Below are positions 43,932-52,391 of a stretch of DNA of 64,000 bases, in pieces; the stretch's first letter is position 1; the number at the start of each line of letters is the position of its first letter. The position numbers were made by a program, and so were the translations under genes. Under the pieces are notes generated by a model that saw only the letters and a list, made by a program, of their open reading frames with translations, did not search any database and was not told the origin of the DNA. Location: the NCBI GenBank assembly GCA_021300355.1, contig JAJTEF010000008.1:18807-82806 (forward strand), in the 5' to 3' direction. This DNA is from Sphingomonadaceae bacterium (GTDB lineage: Bacteria > Pseudomonadota > Alphaproteobacteria > Sphingomonadales > Sphingomonadaceae).

Positions 43932-44866
43932 CAGACGCTCGTCACGGATTCTAACGTCTTGCTATTGGGGAGCAAACCAGCCTCCCGTTTAATGTCTTCG
44001 GACGTCAACCGTGATCCATCATGGCTCCAGCCGGGCGGCGCAAAAATGTAACAAAAGCGTTGCCACAGGCTCAGCCCGCGCTGCGACGCATCTTGCAGTA
44101 TCCCGACATATTCGTGCGTTAAGATTGTGAATGGATTAAACGTCTCAAGGTTTTTGACCAAGCCATAGTCAACCGGCACGGCGCGGTCTTCTTCGACGAA
44201 TGTGCCAAACATGCGATCCCAGATGATCAGTGTACCGGCGAAATTCGCATCCAGATATTCTGGATTGCGGCCATGGTGCACCCTGTGGTGGCTCGGCGTA
44301 TTGAAAATAAATTCAAACCACCGCGGCAAACGGTCGATCGTTTCGGTGTGGAGGAAGAATTGGTAGGTTGCGTTAAGGATCCCGCAAAATACAACCAATA
44401 CCGGATCAAAGCCGATTAAAATCAGCGGAATTTTGAGCATCATCGTTCCGGTAAAATGCTTCATCCAACTTTGGCGCAGCGCAATGGGCATGTTGAAATT
44501 GGTGGATGAATGATGGACCACATGCATGGCCCAGCCCCAACGGACGCGGTGGCATATGCGATGGTGCACGTAAAATCGCAGATCATCGAGCACGAAGCAC
44601 AATAAGAACGATCCCCATGTGATCGGTATTTCACCAATGGCAAAGGGCGCCGCTGCAAATAAAGCAGCGGTGGTGATGAACGCAAAGATGGCATTTACCG
44701 GATCACTTGCGAGCCCAAGAAATATCGACAGCAAGGAGTCTTTGGCCGGTACCTTGCCCGCACGTTTCAGGAAGCGAATGGCGCCCAGTTCAAGCAAGAT
44801 GCCTAGCCCAAAAGCGGCAAGCGATATAACGAACCAATTTTGGTTGATGAGCTGCGTAACTGTCAC
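43931..44866 (-). CDS. Sterol desaturase/fatty acid hydroxylase family protein
   Basis: His-box motifs HHRICHR, HVVHHSS, HHRVHHGRN. Confidence 0.9.
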   Translation of the reverse strand: MTVTQLINQNWFVISLAAFGLGILLELGAIRFLKRAGKVPAKDSLLSIFLGLASDPVNAIFAFITTAALFAAAPFAIGEIPITWGSFLLCFVLDDLRFYVHHRICHRVRWGWAMHVVHHSSTNFNMPIALRQSWMKHFTGTMMLKIPLILIGFDPVLVVFCGILNATYQFFLHTETIDRLPRWFEFIFNTPSHHRVHHGRNPEYLDANFAGTLIIWDRMFGTFVEEDRAVPVDYGLVKNLETFNPFTILTHEYVGILQDASQRGLSLWQRFCYIFAPPGWSHDGSRLTSEDIKREAGLLPNSKTLESVTSV

Positions 44867-44956
44867 AAAATTCTCCCCCGCGATTAATATAAGGAATAGT
44901 CTGGTTGACGATATAAAAAATGGAATAATAAATGCATATTATGTAATTATTGGAAC

Positions 44957-45859
44957 ATGAATATAAATCTGAACAGACTGTCCCGGTTCGTCGCGGTTTA
45001 TCGCCACAAGAGTTTTAGCCGCGCCGCCAGCGAGCTCGGCATGACGCATTCGGCACTCACAAAATCGGTGCAGCTGCTTGAACAAGAACTTGGCGCTGAA
45101 TTGTTCAACCGGACCACGCGCAGCGTCGTCCCCACCGATGCCGGCAACCGTCTTGCGCAAAGGGCTGAGGAACTTTTGGCGCTAGCGGACCAAATCGGCG
45201 ATGAGGTCTTAACGGGTAGCCGACATTTGCGGCTGATTGCGGGCCCTGCGGTCATCGAAGCATCATTGGCGCCAGCACTTGCTGCATTTTACAAGTCGCA
45301 TCCGAACATCCGCGTGACGGCGGAAACCCTTCCTCTCGACATAGCGGCAGCACGGTTGCGCCAACGGGAAGCGGACTTGCTGCTTTTCCATTCAACGACC
45401 GTCAGCGCCATTCCCGAAAAGCGGTTGTTTCAGATAAGCAGGATTATCGACGAGGCCTATGTCGCGGTTATGCGTCAGGACCATCCCGCGTTGCACCGCG
45501 ACTTCAGCATTGATGAGATGTTGCGATATAAATGGGCCATTCCCGGCTATGGGAAAATTTACCGCTCTGCCATTCCGACGGACGTGGAAGAAAAATATCG
45601 CAACGCCGGCTTCCCGCATTACCGCGTTTTAAGCCTCGTCTCGTGCTTGGCGTTGGTCGCCGACAGCGACATGATTACATTATTGCCAGCTTCGTTCGCC
45701 CATAGGGACGCACGTGCGCTCAATCTGACGGTCGTGCCGATGCACCCAAGCTATGCGGCACGCTATGACGTAAGCGCAATCACGCTCAAAAATGGTGGAG
45801 CCGACCCTGTGTTGGATGCATTGCAAAATGCTTTTGCGATGCAGACTGGCATAGGCTGA
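44957..45859 (+). CDS. LysR-family transcriptional regulator
   Basis: N-terminal HTH RFVAVYRHKSFSRAASELGMTHSALTKSVQLLEQELGAELFNRTTRSVVPTDAG. Confidence 0.93.
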   Translation: MNINLNRLSRFVAVYRHKSFSRAASELGMTHSALTKSVQLLEQELGAELFNRTTRSVVPTDAGNRLAQRAEELLALADQIGDEVLTGSRHLRLIAGPAVIEASLAPALAAFYKSHPNIRVTAETLPLDIAAARLRQREADLLLFHSTTVSAIPEKRLFQISRIIDEAYVAVMRQDHPALHRDFSIDEMLRYKWAIPGYGKIYRSAIPTDVEEKYRNAGFPHYRVLSLVSCLALVADSDMITLLPASFAHRDARALNLTVVPMHPSYAARYDVSAITLKNGGADPVLDALQNAFAMQTGIG

Positions 45860-45883
45860 ATTTCCGCAAACATCTCTACGCGA

Positions 45884-47512
45884 TCAGTTGGCCCAATAGA
45901 CATATTCCTGATCTTTTTTCCATGCGGCATTCAACGGAACATCAATCCGGATCGCGCCTTCAAGTAAGCCGGGCCAAAGGGGCTTCGGCAAACCGGCATT
46001 TTGCGCGTCAATCAACTTGCGCAGTTCCGCCACCCTTGCCGGATCCTTGGCCGCCACATTGACTTGCTCGGTGGGATCGGTGGCGAGGTTGAATAGCCAC
46101 ACCTTGTTGGGACGTTCGGAAACCTGCAATTTCCAGTCGCCTGCGCGCACCACTCGGTAATGCCCCGAACGCCAGAAGGTCACTTCGCGTTTCGGTCCAG
46201 TGCCAAACAGGTTGAAGCTGTCCATTTTGCGATCGCTGGGTACGCGCGCACCCGTTGCCGCTGCAATGGTTGCAAACATATCAAGGTGCTGCGCGACATC
46301 GCTGCGAACCGTCCCCGGCGCAATCTTACCCGGCCAGCGCATCATCATCGGCACATGAATGCCGCCTTCAAAGAAAGTGCCTTTATACCCACGATAGGGC
46401 GTGTTGTGATCCTTGATACCGGTATACCAAGCCCCGCCATTGTCGCTGGTAAAGATAACAAGCGTATTGTTGTCGAGCCCGGTGTCCTTCAACTTTTGCA
46501 GAACGTCTCCAATTCGCCGGTCAAGCTGACGCATCATCGCACCATAGACGCGCTGGGTATGGTCCTTAATTTGCGGCAGCGCGTCATAGTCCGATTTCAG
46601 CGCCTGTAGCGGGGTGTGCGGCGCATTATAGGCCAGATACATAAAGAAGGGCCGGTTCTTGTTCGCGTCAATTGCGGCCAATGCATTGTCGGTGAAATAG
46701 TCGGTCATGTGTCCTTTGGGACGAAAGCGTGCACTGTCCCCCCAATAGACCGCATATGGCAGGTTCGCCCATAAGAAGCGGTCAATCGGGTCCCATGGCA
46801 GCTTTGCATTGACGACCTGCGGGTCATCTTCGGCCATAAACAAATCGCCGCCCGCGCGCATGCCAAGGCTTTCGTCAAAGCCCTGCGACGTGGGTCGCAA
46901 TGGTTTGGCTTCGCCCAGATGCCATTTGCCGATGTGGATATTGTGATAGCCCTGGGCTTTCAGTATCTCGGGCAACATGATTTCCGCATTGGGCACGCCC
47001 ATATCGGCATAGGCCGGCAGGTCGCGGTTCAGCTCTTCATGATAGATGGTCGGATAGGGTGAGTTCCCTCCATTATGTGCCAGGTTTGAAGCAAATGCCG
47101 CTGGAATAGACGTAAATTCAAAACCAAACCGTGTCGGATAACGCCCCGTCATCAACGCTGCGCGCGAAGGGGAACAGGTGGCATTGGCGGCATAGCCATT
47201 GGCAAAGCTGACGCCCTGTTTGGCAATGGAATCGATATTGGGGGTCGGCACCGCGCCACCGGCAACCCCGCCACCGTACAGCGAAATGTCATTCACGCCC
47301 AAATCGTCTGCCACAATCAGGATGACGTTGGGCGGACGTTTGCCAGAGGGAGCGACCGCAGGACCCTGCGCCCATGCAATGGGACGGTTTTCGCCAATCG
47401 GTTCGCGCCATTCGCTGATGATGCCGGGAATGTAGATTTTATATTGCTGAAAACCCAAATAGCCCGCGCCGATCAACAGCGCCAATGCCCCGATCCATGT
47501 CCATTTTTTCAT
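45884..47512 (-). CDS. Arylsulfatase-type sulfatase (Cys-type), N-terminally membrane anchored
   Basis: NVILIVADDLGVNDISLYGGG, FGly motif CSPSR in NATCSPSRAALMTGRYPTRFGFE, GKWHLGE. Confidence 0.93.
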   Translation of the reverse strand: MKKWTWIGALALLIGAGYLGFQQYKIYIPGIISEWREPIGENRPIAWAQGPAVAPSGKRPPNVILIVADDLGVNDISLYGGGVAGGAVPTPNIDSIAKQGVSFANGYAANATCSPSRAALMTGRYPTRFGFEFTSIPAAFASNLAHNGGNSPYPTIYHEELNRDLPAYADMGVPNAEIMLPEILKAQGYHNIHIGKWHLGEAKPLRPTSQGFDESLGMRAGGDLFMAEDDPQVVNAKLPWDPIDRFLWANLPYAVYWGDSARFRPKGHMTDYFTDNALAAIDANKNRPFFMYLAYNAPHTPLQALKSDYDALPQIKDHTQRVYGAMMRQLDRRIGDVLQKLKDTGLDNNTLVIFTSDNGGAWYTGIKDHNTPYRGYKGTFFEGGIHVPMMMRWPGKIAPGTVRSDVAQHLDMFATIAAATGARVPSDRKMDSFNLFGTGPKREVTFWRSGHYRVVRAGDWKLQVSERPNKVWLFNLATDPTEQVNVAAKDPARVAELRKLIDAQNAGLPKPLWPGLLEGAIRIDVPLNAAWKKDQEYVYWAN

Positions 47513-47967
47513 TCTGGGCTCTCCGGTTGGGTTTGATGTGACCGCCGCACGGATAGCCACAGAAACAGCAGAATTATCGGTAGCGAAATCAGGCTGGCAT
47601 AATGTTCAGGCGGGTGATGGCCGCTGACGGGCACATGCTTTATCCAGCCCGACCAACTCAGCAACAGGCGCTCGATCAGAGACACCAACAGAAACAACGG
47701 CACGAGCGCGCGATAGCGCAGTGCGACCAGGAGGGTGACGATGCCGTGCGCAATCTGCGTCGCGCCCGCCCAGGCAAACATGCCGAAAATCATCGTTGGA
47801 TTGTGGCTGAGATCAAGCCCTGCAATGACGCCCGCACCGCCATCAGGCAGGAAACTGTGGATCAACCCCGGCACGATCCAGCCAATTCCATAAAATGCCA
47901 AAAACCACGCAGAATAACGTGATCCACGATAGTGGATATTTGTACTGGGTGGCAGGAAAGCGTTCAT
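47509..47967 (-). CDS. Hypothetical membrane protein
   Basis: About four TM; ATGA overlaps with both neighbours, suggesting an operon with the sulfatase. Confidence 0.6.
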   Translation of the reverse strand: MNAFLPPSTNIHYRGSRYSAWFLAFYGIGWIVPGLIHSFLPDGGAGVIAGLDLSHNPTMIFGMFAWAGATQIAHGIVTLLVALRYRALVPLFLLVSLIERLLLSWSGWIKHVPVSGHHPPEHYASLISLPIILLFLWLSVRRSHQTQPESPE

Positions 47968-48596
47968 CCGGTGACCTTTAAGAAGGCCAGATGCGCAAGC
48001 GCCGCCGCAAGCGCCAAGATGAGCGCAACCGTGACGCGTGGGCTGACGTAAAACGACACGACCCGCTGTGTCGGGAATGAAAATGTCGCAAGCGTACCAA
48101 GCAGCTTATCGGGATGGCCCTCCATAAAAGCGGGGTCCCTAACCAGCTTTATCATGTCGCGGCGGCTGCGGTAACGCATGAGGCCAAAGATCGTCCAATC
48201 GGGATCCGCCTCAGTATTCCAAGCATCAATATATCCGCCAACCTTACGTCCGACCATGCCGGGATGGCCGCCATTGCGGAACAGAACTGGCATGAAGCGT
48301 TTCGAATAGCGCTTCAGCAGATCGAAGCCTTGGACCATTTGCCCGGTTTTGGGGTCTTCCACCTGCTCCATCTGCGCTTTCACCAGATTGAGCATGACAA
48401 ACTCGCGGCCGTCATCGGCTTCAAGGAACGCGCGCATCACCTGTTGGCTATTTCCAGTGCCTTCGAAACGCCCCGCCATTTGCGCAAGAAACGCATCAAT
48501 TTCGGCAGGTTTCAGTGGGCCTGACCAATTGTCATACCAGAGCCGAAATAGCCCATAAGCGAGCAACGCTGTTCCCCAGATTATCCATGCTGTCAT
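47964..48596 (-). CDS. Hypothetical membrane-anchored protein with DUF1330/Dabb-like segment
   Basis: N- and C-terminal TM segments, central EFVMLNLVK...WTIFGLMRYRSRRDMIKLVRDPAF resembling DUF1330-like folds. Confidence 0.5.
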   Translation of the reverse strand: MTAWIIWGTALLAYGLFRLWYDNWSGPLKPAEIDAFLAQMAGRFEGTGNSQQVMRAFLEADDGREFVMLNLVKAQMEQVEDPKTGQMVQGFDLLKRYSKRFMPVLFRNGGHPGMVGRKVGGYIDAWNTEADPDWTIFGLMRYRSRRDMIKLVRDPAFMEGHPDKLLGTLATFSFPTQRVVSFYVSPRVTVALILALAAALAHLAFLKVTG

Positions 48597-48599
48597 GGC

Positions 48600-48851
48600 C
48601 TAATTGCCCTTCTTTTTGGCGCGCTCGGCATCGCGCCGCGCTTTTGCGGCCTCTTGGCAGGCGGGTGACGTTTTTTTGATATTCTTGATAAGGCAGGCGC
48701 GGACATTGTCGCGGCTAAAAGTCGCCAATTCTGCGGAGCAGTATTTACGAATATCGGGCATGCATGCTTGGCGCACATTGTCTTGCGCCGACAGCGGTGC
48801 AGTTGACAGTAGCAGGGCCGACGCCGTCAAAATGAAGACTGCTTTTGACAT
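48600..48851 (-). CDS. Small secreted Cys-containing protein
   Basis: Signal peptide MSKAVFILTASALLLSTAPLSAQ; ACMPDIRKYCSAELATFSRDNVRACLIKNIKKTSPAC repeat-like Cys spacing. Confidence 0.65.
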   Translation of the reverse strand: MSKAVFILTASALLLSTAPLSAQDNVRQACMPDIRKYCSAELATFSRDNVRACLIKNIKKTSPACQEAAKARRDAERAKKKGN

Positions 48852-48911
48852 CCTTGTCTTTCCCTTCACCCAATTGTCTTTTGCGTCCCGCAACGAAGCG
48901 GCGGAATATTA

Positions 48912-48930
48912 TTGGCATTAATTGTGCCAA
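48912..48930. promoter_or_regulatory. Palindromic operator candidate upstream of tetR
   Basis: TTGGCA-TTAATTG-TGCCAA, perfect 6-bp arms between divergent genes. Confidence 0.5.
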
Positions 48931-48992
48931 AATATATTTGCAATCGCTTTTGTCGCTTGCGCCAACGGCCGTTTGCCGCAAAACATGCCCGC

Positions 48993-49613
48993 ATGACCAA
49001 CGTATCGCACAAAATGACATCACGCGCAGAAGCGCCACTGGCCGATGGTCGGCGGGAACGCAGCCGGTCTAGCCGAACGAAGATCGTCGCAGCCATGCTT
49101 GATCTGGTCGGTAAGGGCGATGTCGCACCCAGCGCCGCGCGTGTTGCGGAGGTTGCGGGTGTTGGGCTCCGTTCGGTTTTCCGACATTTTGACGATATGG
49201 ACGAGCTGTACCGCGAAATGGGGGAGGTGATTTCGGCGCAGGTGATGCCCATCATCCTCGAACCGCCAAGCGGCGCTAGCTGGAAGGAAAAGCTGTTCGA
49301 CATTGCGGACCGGCGGGCAGTGGTTTTCGAAACCATCCTGCCTTACCGGATTTCGGCCAATCTTAAACGCTTCCAATCGCCCTATTTGATGCAGGACTAT
49401 CGCCGGATGCTGCGGCTCGAATCCGACAGTACCGAGGCGCATTTTCCGGTGTCGGTAAAGGCTGATGTGGCGGGCACCCGCAGTCTCAATGTCATATTGA
49501 GTTTCCAGACATGGCGATTGTTAAGGCATGATCAGGAACTGCCTTTTGAAGATACCAAGGCTGTTGTGCGGCGTTTGCTCAGCGATGCCATGTCCGGCAT
49601 GCCGGAGGATTGA
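48993..49613 (+). CDS. TetR-family transcriptional regulator
   Basis: N-terminal HTH RTKIVAAMLDLVGKGDVAPSAARVAEVAGVGLRSVFRHFDDMDELYREM. Confidence 0.82.
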   Translation: MTNVSHKMTSRAEAPLADGRRERSRSSRTKIVAAMLDLVGKGDVAPSAARVAEVAGVGLRSVFRHFDDMDELYREMGEVISAQVMPIILEPPSGASWKEKLFDIADRRAVVFETILPYRISANLKRFQSPYLMQDYRRMLRLESDSTEAHFPVSVKADVAGTRSLNVILSFQTWRLLRHDQELPFEDTKAVVRRLLSDAMSGMPED

Positions 49614-50527
49614 TGCAGCGCTTTGGTCTCGTTCTCGGTCTGGCGCTGCTGTTGTCTGGCTGCGGCGATGGAGATGTGCCGCCCGAAACAATGTGCACGG
49701 GCGTGCCAGACAATGAAATGGTCTGGGTCCCGGGTGGCAGCTTTGTGATGGGGGACGGTGCGCATTACGCAGAGGAAGGTCCACCGCAGACTGTGGCTGT
49801 TGAGGGGTTCTGGATCGACACACATGAAGTGACCAACGCCCAATTCGCGGCTTTTGTAAAAGCGACCGGTTACAAGACGATATCGGAACGCGATCCGCCC
49901 AAGCTGCCCGGTGCGCCGCCCGAAATGTTGGTCCCGGGTTCTGCCGTGTTCAATATCCCGTCGGACGACGACCCGCGCTGGTGGCGCTGGGTCGTGGGGG
50001 CGCAATGGCGACATCCCTCCGGCCCTAAAGAGACCATCGTTGGTCGCGACAATGAACCCGTTGTCCAGATCGCATATCAGGATGCCGAAGCCTATGCGCA
50101 GTGGGCGGGCAAGGAATTGCCGAGCGAGGCGCAGTGGGAATATGCTGCGCGCGGCGGCGCGGTGGCATTGCCGGAACCGGTCGACGCAAAGGGCAAGCCG
50201 CAAGCGAATTACTATCAAGGCGTCTTCCCGGTCAAAAACCTCAACACCGACGGCTATGTTGGCCGGGCGCCGGTGGGTTGTTTCAAACCGAACGGGTACG
50301 GTCTGTATGATATGATCGGGAATGTTTGGGAATGGACACGCAGCAGCGGATCGCGCGCCGATGCCAGCGAACCGGTGAACATCATAAAAGGCGGATCCTA
50401 TCTGTGCGCCGCCAATTATTGCGCGCGCTATCGCCCTGCGGCGCGTCAGTTTCAGGAACGCGGGCTGGGCACCGACCATATCGGGTTCCGGCTGATCGAT
50501 ACAAAGAAGGCGGGGCCAGCGTCTTGA
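49613..50527 (+). CDS. Formylglycine-generating enzyme (sulfatase-maturation) family lipoprotein
   Basis: MVWVPGGSFVMGD, DTHEVTNAQFAAFV, IGNVWEWTRS, active-site Cys pair GGSYLCAANYCARYRPAAR...IGFRL; lipobox LLSGC. Confidence 0.9.
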   Translation: MQRFGLVLGLALLLSGCGDGDVPPETMCTGVPDNEMVWVPGGSFVMGDGAHYAEEGPPQTVAVEGFWIDTHEVTNAQFAAFVKATGYKTISERDPPKLPGAPPEMLVPGSAVFNIPSDDDPRWWRWVVGAQWRHPSGPKETIVGRDNEPVVQIAYQDAEAYAQWAGKELPSEAQWEYAARGGAVALPEPVDAKGKPQANYYQGVFPVKNLNTDGYVGRAPVGCFKPNGYGLYDMIGNVWEWTRSSGSRADASEPVNIIKGGSYLCAANYCARYRPAARQFQERGLGTDHIGFRLIDTKKAGPAS

Positions 50528-50586
50528 CCCGTCATTGATAATATGACACTTTAAGTGCCAATACCACCAATTTTAGGGATGAGTTC

Positions 50587-51477
50587 ATGAAAGTCCTACG
50601 CACACCCGACAGCGCCTTTGCCGCAATCGACGATTTTCCTTTTGCGCCAAATTATGTGGAGATTGCCGATCCCTCGGACGGCACGCCATTGCGCGTGCAT
50701 TATGTGGATGAAGGGCCACGCGATGCGCCGGTGGTGCTGATGATGCATGGCGAACCAAGCTGGAGCTATTTGTACCGTCACATGATTGGCCCAGTCGTCG
50801 CGGCGGGCTTTCGCGTTGTCGCGCCTGACCTGATTGGTTTCGGTAAATCGGACAAGCCCACGAAAAAAACCGACTATAGCTATGCCCGCCATGTTGGATG
50901 GATGCGCCAGTGGATTGAGGCGGTTGGTCTGAGCAATATGACGCTCGTCTGTCAGGATTGGGGATCGCTGATCGGTCTGCGCCTTGTCGCAGAAATGCCC
51001 GATCGCTTTGCCAGTGTCGTGCTGTCCAATGGCGGCTTGCCCGAAGGCGGCCCGCCACCGCGCGCTTTTGCTATCTGGCGCGCCTTTTCCAAATGGAGCC
51101 CGTTTTTCCCAATCGGCAGGATCGTCAACGCTGGAGCAAAGCGTGCGCTCAGCGCGGCTGAGATTGCCGCTTATGACGCGCCGTTTCCTGACAGCAGCTA
51201 CAAGGCCGGTGCGCGGATATTCCCTAGCTTCGTTCCGTTCGAGAACAATGTCGCGATCCCCGATCAGAAACGCGCGTGGGAAGTGTTTGAGAAATGGGAC
51301 AAGCCGTTTCTGTGCTGCTTCAGCGATGGCGATCCCGTCACGCGTGGGGGCGAGAGCCGTTTCATCGGCCGTGTTCCTGGTACAGCGGGTCAGCCGCATT
51401 GCACGTTGAAGGGCGGTCACTTCATTCAGGAAAATGATCCGCAAGGCTTCGTCGACTGTATCCTAAAAGTGCGATAG
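50587..51477 (+). CDS. Haloalkane dehalogenase (HLD-I type), copy 1
   Basis: MMHGEPSWSYLYR, nucleophile CQDWGSLIGLR, acid FSDGDPVT, His KGGHFIQEN. Confidence 0.9.
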   Translation: MKVLRTPDSAFAAIDDFPFAPNYVEIADPSDGTPLRVHYVDEGPRDAPVVLMMHGEPSWSYLYRHMIGPVVAAGFRVVAPDLIGFGKSDKPTKKTDYSYARHVGWMRQWIEAVGLSNMTLVCQDWGSLIGLRLVAEMPDRFASVVLSNGGLPEGGPPPRAFAIWRAFSKWSPFFPIGRIVNAGAKRALSAAEIAAYDAPFPDSSYKAGARIFPSFVPFENNVAIPDQKRAWEVFEKWDKPFLCCFSDGDPVTRGGESRFIGRVPGTAGQPHCTLKGGHFIQENDPQGFVDCILKVR

Positions 51478-51479
51478 TC

Positions 51480-52376
51480 ATGCAGGTCCTGCGCACGCCA
51501 GAGGCCGCTTTCGCCGACCTTCCGGACTATCCCTTCGCGGCATATTATGTTGAGGTTGAAGCACAGGGCACACCACCCTTGCGGTTGCATTATGTTGATG
51601 AAGGCCCCCGCGATGCTGCGCCGATCCTGCTGCTGCATGGAGAGCCGACCTGGTCCTATCTCTACCGCAAATTTATACCGCCGCTCGCTGCCGCCGGGCA
51701 CCGCGTGCTGGCACCTGATTTGATTGGCTTTGGCAAGTCTGACAAGCCGGCCAGCCGTGACGATTATAGCTATGAACGCCATGTCGCGTGGATGAGCGAC
51801 TGGCTGACGCAGCTTGATCTGAACAACATCACGCTGTTCTGTCAGGATTGGGGCGGGTTGATCGGGCTGCGGCTGGTTGCGGCTTTCCCGGATCGTTTTG
51901 CGCGGCTGGTGATTTCAAACACTTATCTGCCGGTTGGCGAGAATATTGGCCCAGGTTTCGATGGCTGGCGCGCATTCAGCCAGGCCACGCCCGAATTCAA
52001 AAGCGGCCGGATCGTTGATGGCGGCTGTAACCGCGCACTGACCAGCGCCGAGATCGCCGCTTATGCTGCGCCGTTTCCTGATGAGAGTTTCAAGTCCGGC
52101 GCGCGCCAGTTTCCGGTGCTCGTGCCTGTGACCCCTGACCATCTGTCGGTCGCCGAAAACGTCGCGGCGTGGGCACAGCTTGAACGCTTCGACAAACCGG
52201 TGCTCACCTGCTTTGGCCATCAGGACAAGGTGCTCGGTCATCTCGATACGGAAATTCAGCGCCGTATGCCCGGCGCCAAGGGGCAACCGCATTGCCGGAT
52301 CGACGCCAGCCATTTCTGTCAGGAAGATCAGCCGGAACAACTGGTCGCGCTGATCCGCAATTTCATCGCTGCCTAG
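51480..52376 (+). CDS. Haloalkane dehalogenase (HLD-I type), copy 2
   Basis: LLHGEPTWSYLYR, nucleophile CQDWGGLIGLR, acid FGHQDKVL, His DASHFCQED; starts 2 nt after copy 1 stop. Confidence 0.9.
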   Translation: MQVLRTPEAAFADLPDYPFAAYYVEVEAQGTPPLRLHYVDEGPRDAAPILLLHGEPTWSYLYRKFIPPLAAAGHRVLAPDLIGFGKSDKPASRDDYSYERHVAWMSDWLTQLDLNNITLFCQDWGGLIGLRLVAAFPDRFARLVISNTYLPVGENIGPGFDGWRAFSQATPEFKSGRIVDGGCNRALTSAEIAAYAAPFPDESFKSGARQFPVLVPVTPDHLSVAENVAAWAQLERFDKPVLTCFGHQDKVLGHLDTEIQRRMPGAKGQPHCRIDASHFCQEDQPEQLVALIRNFIAA

Positions 52377-52391
52377 GCAAAGGTCCGGCGG

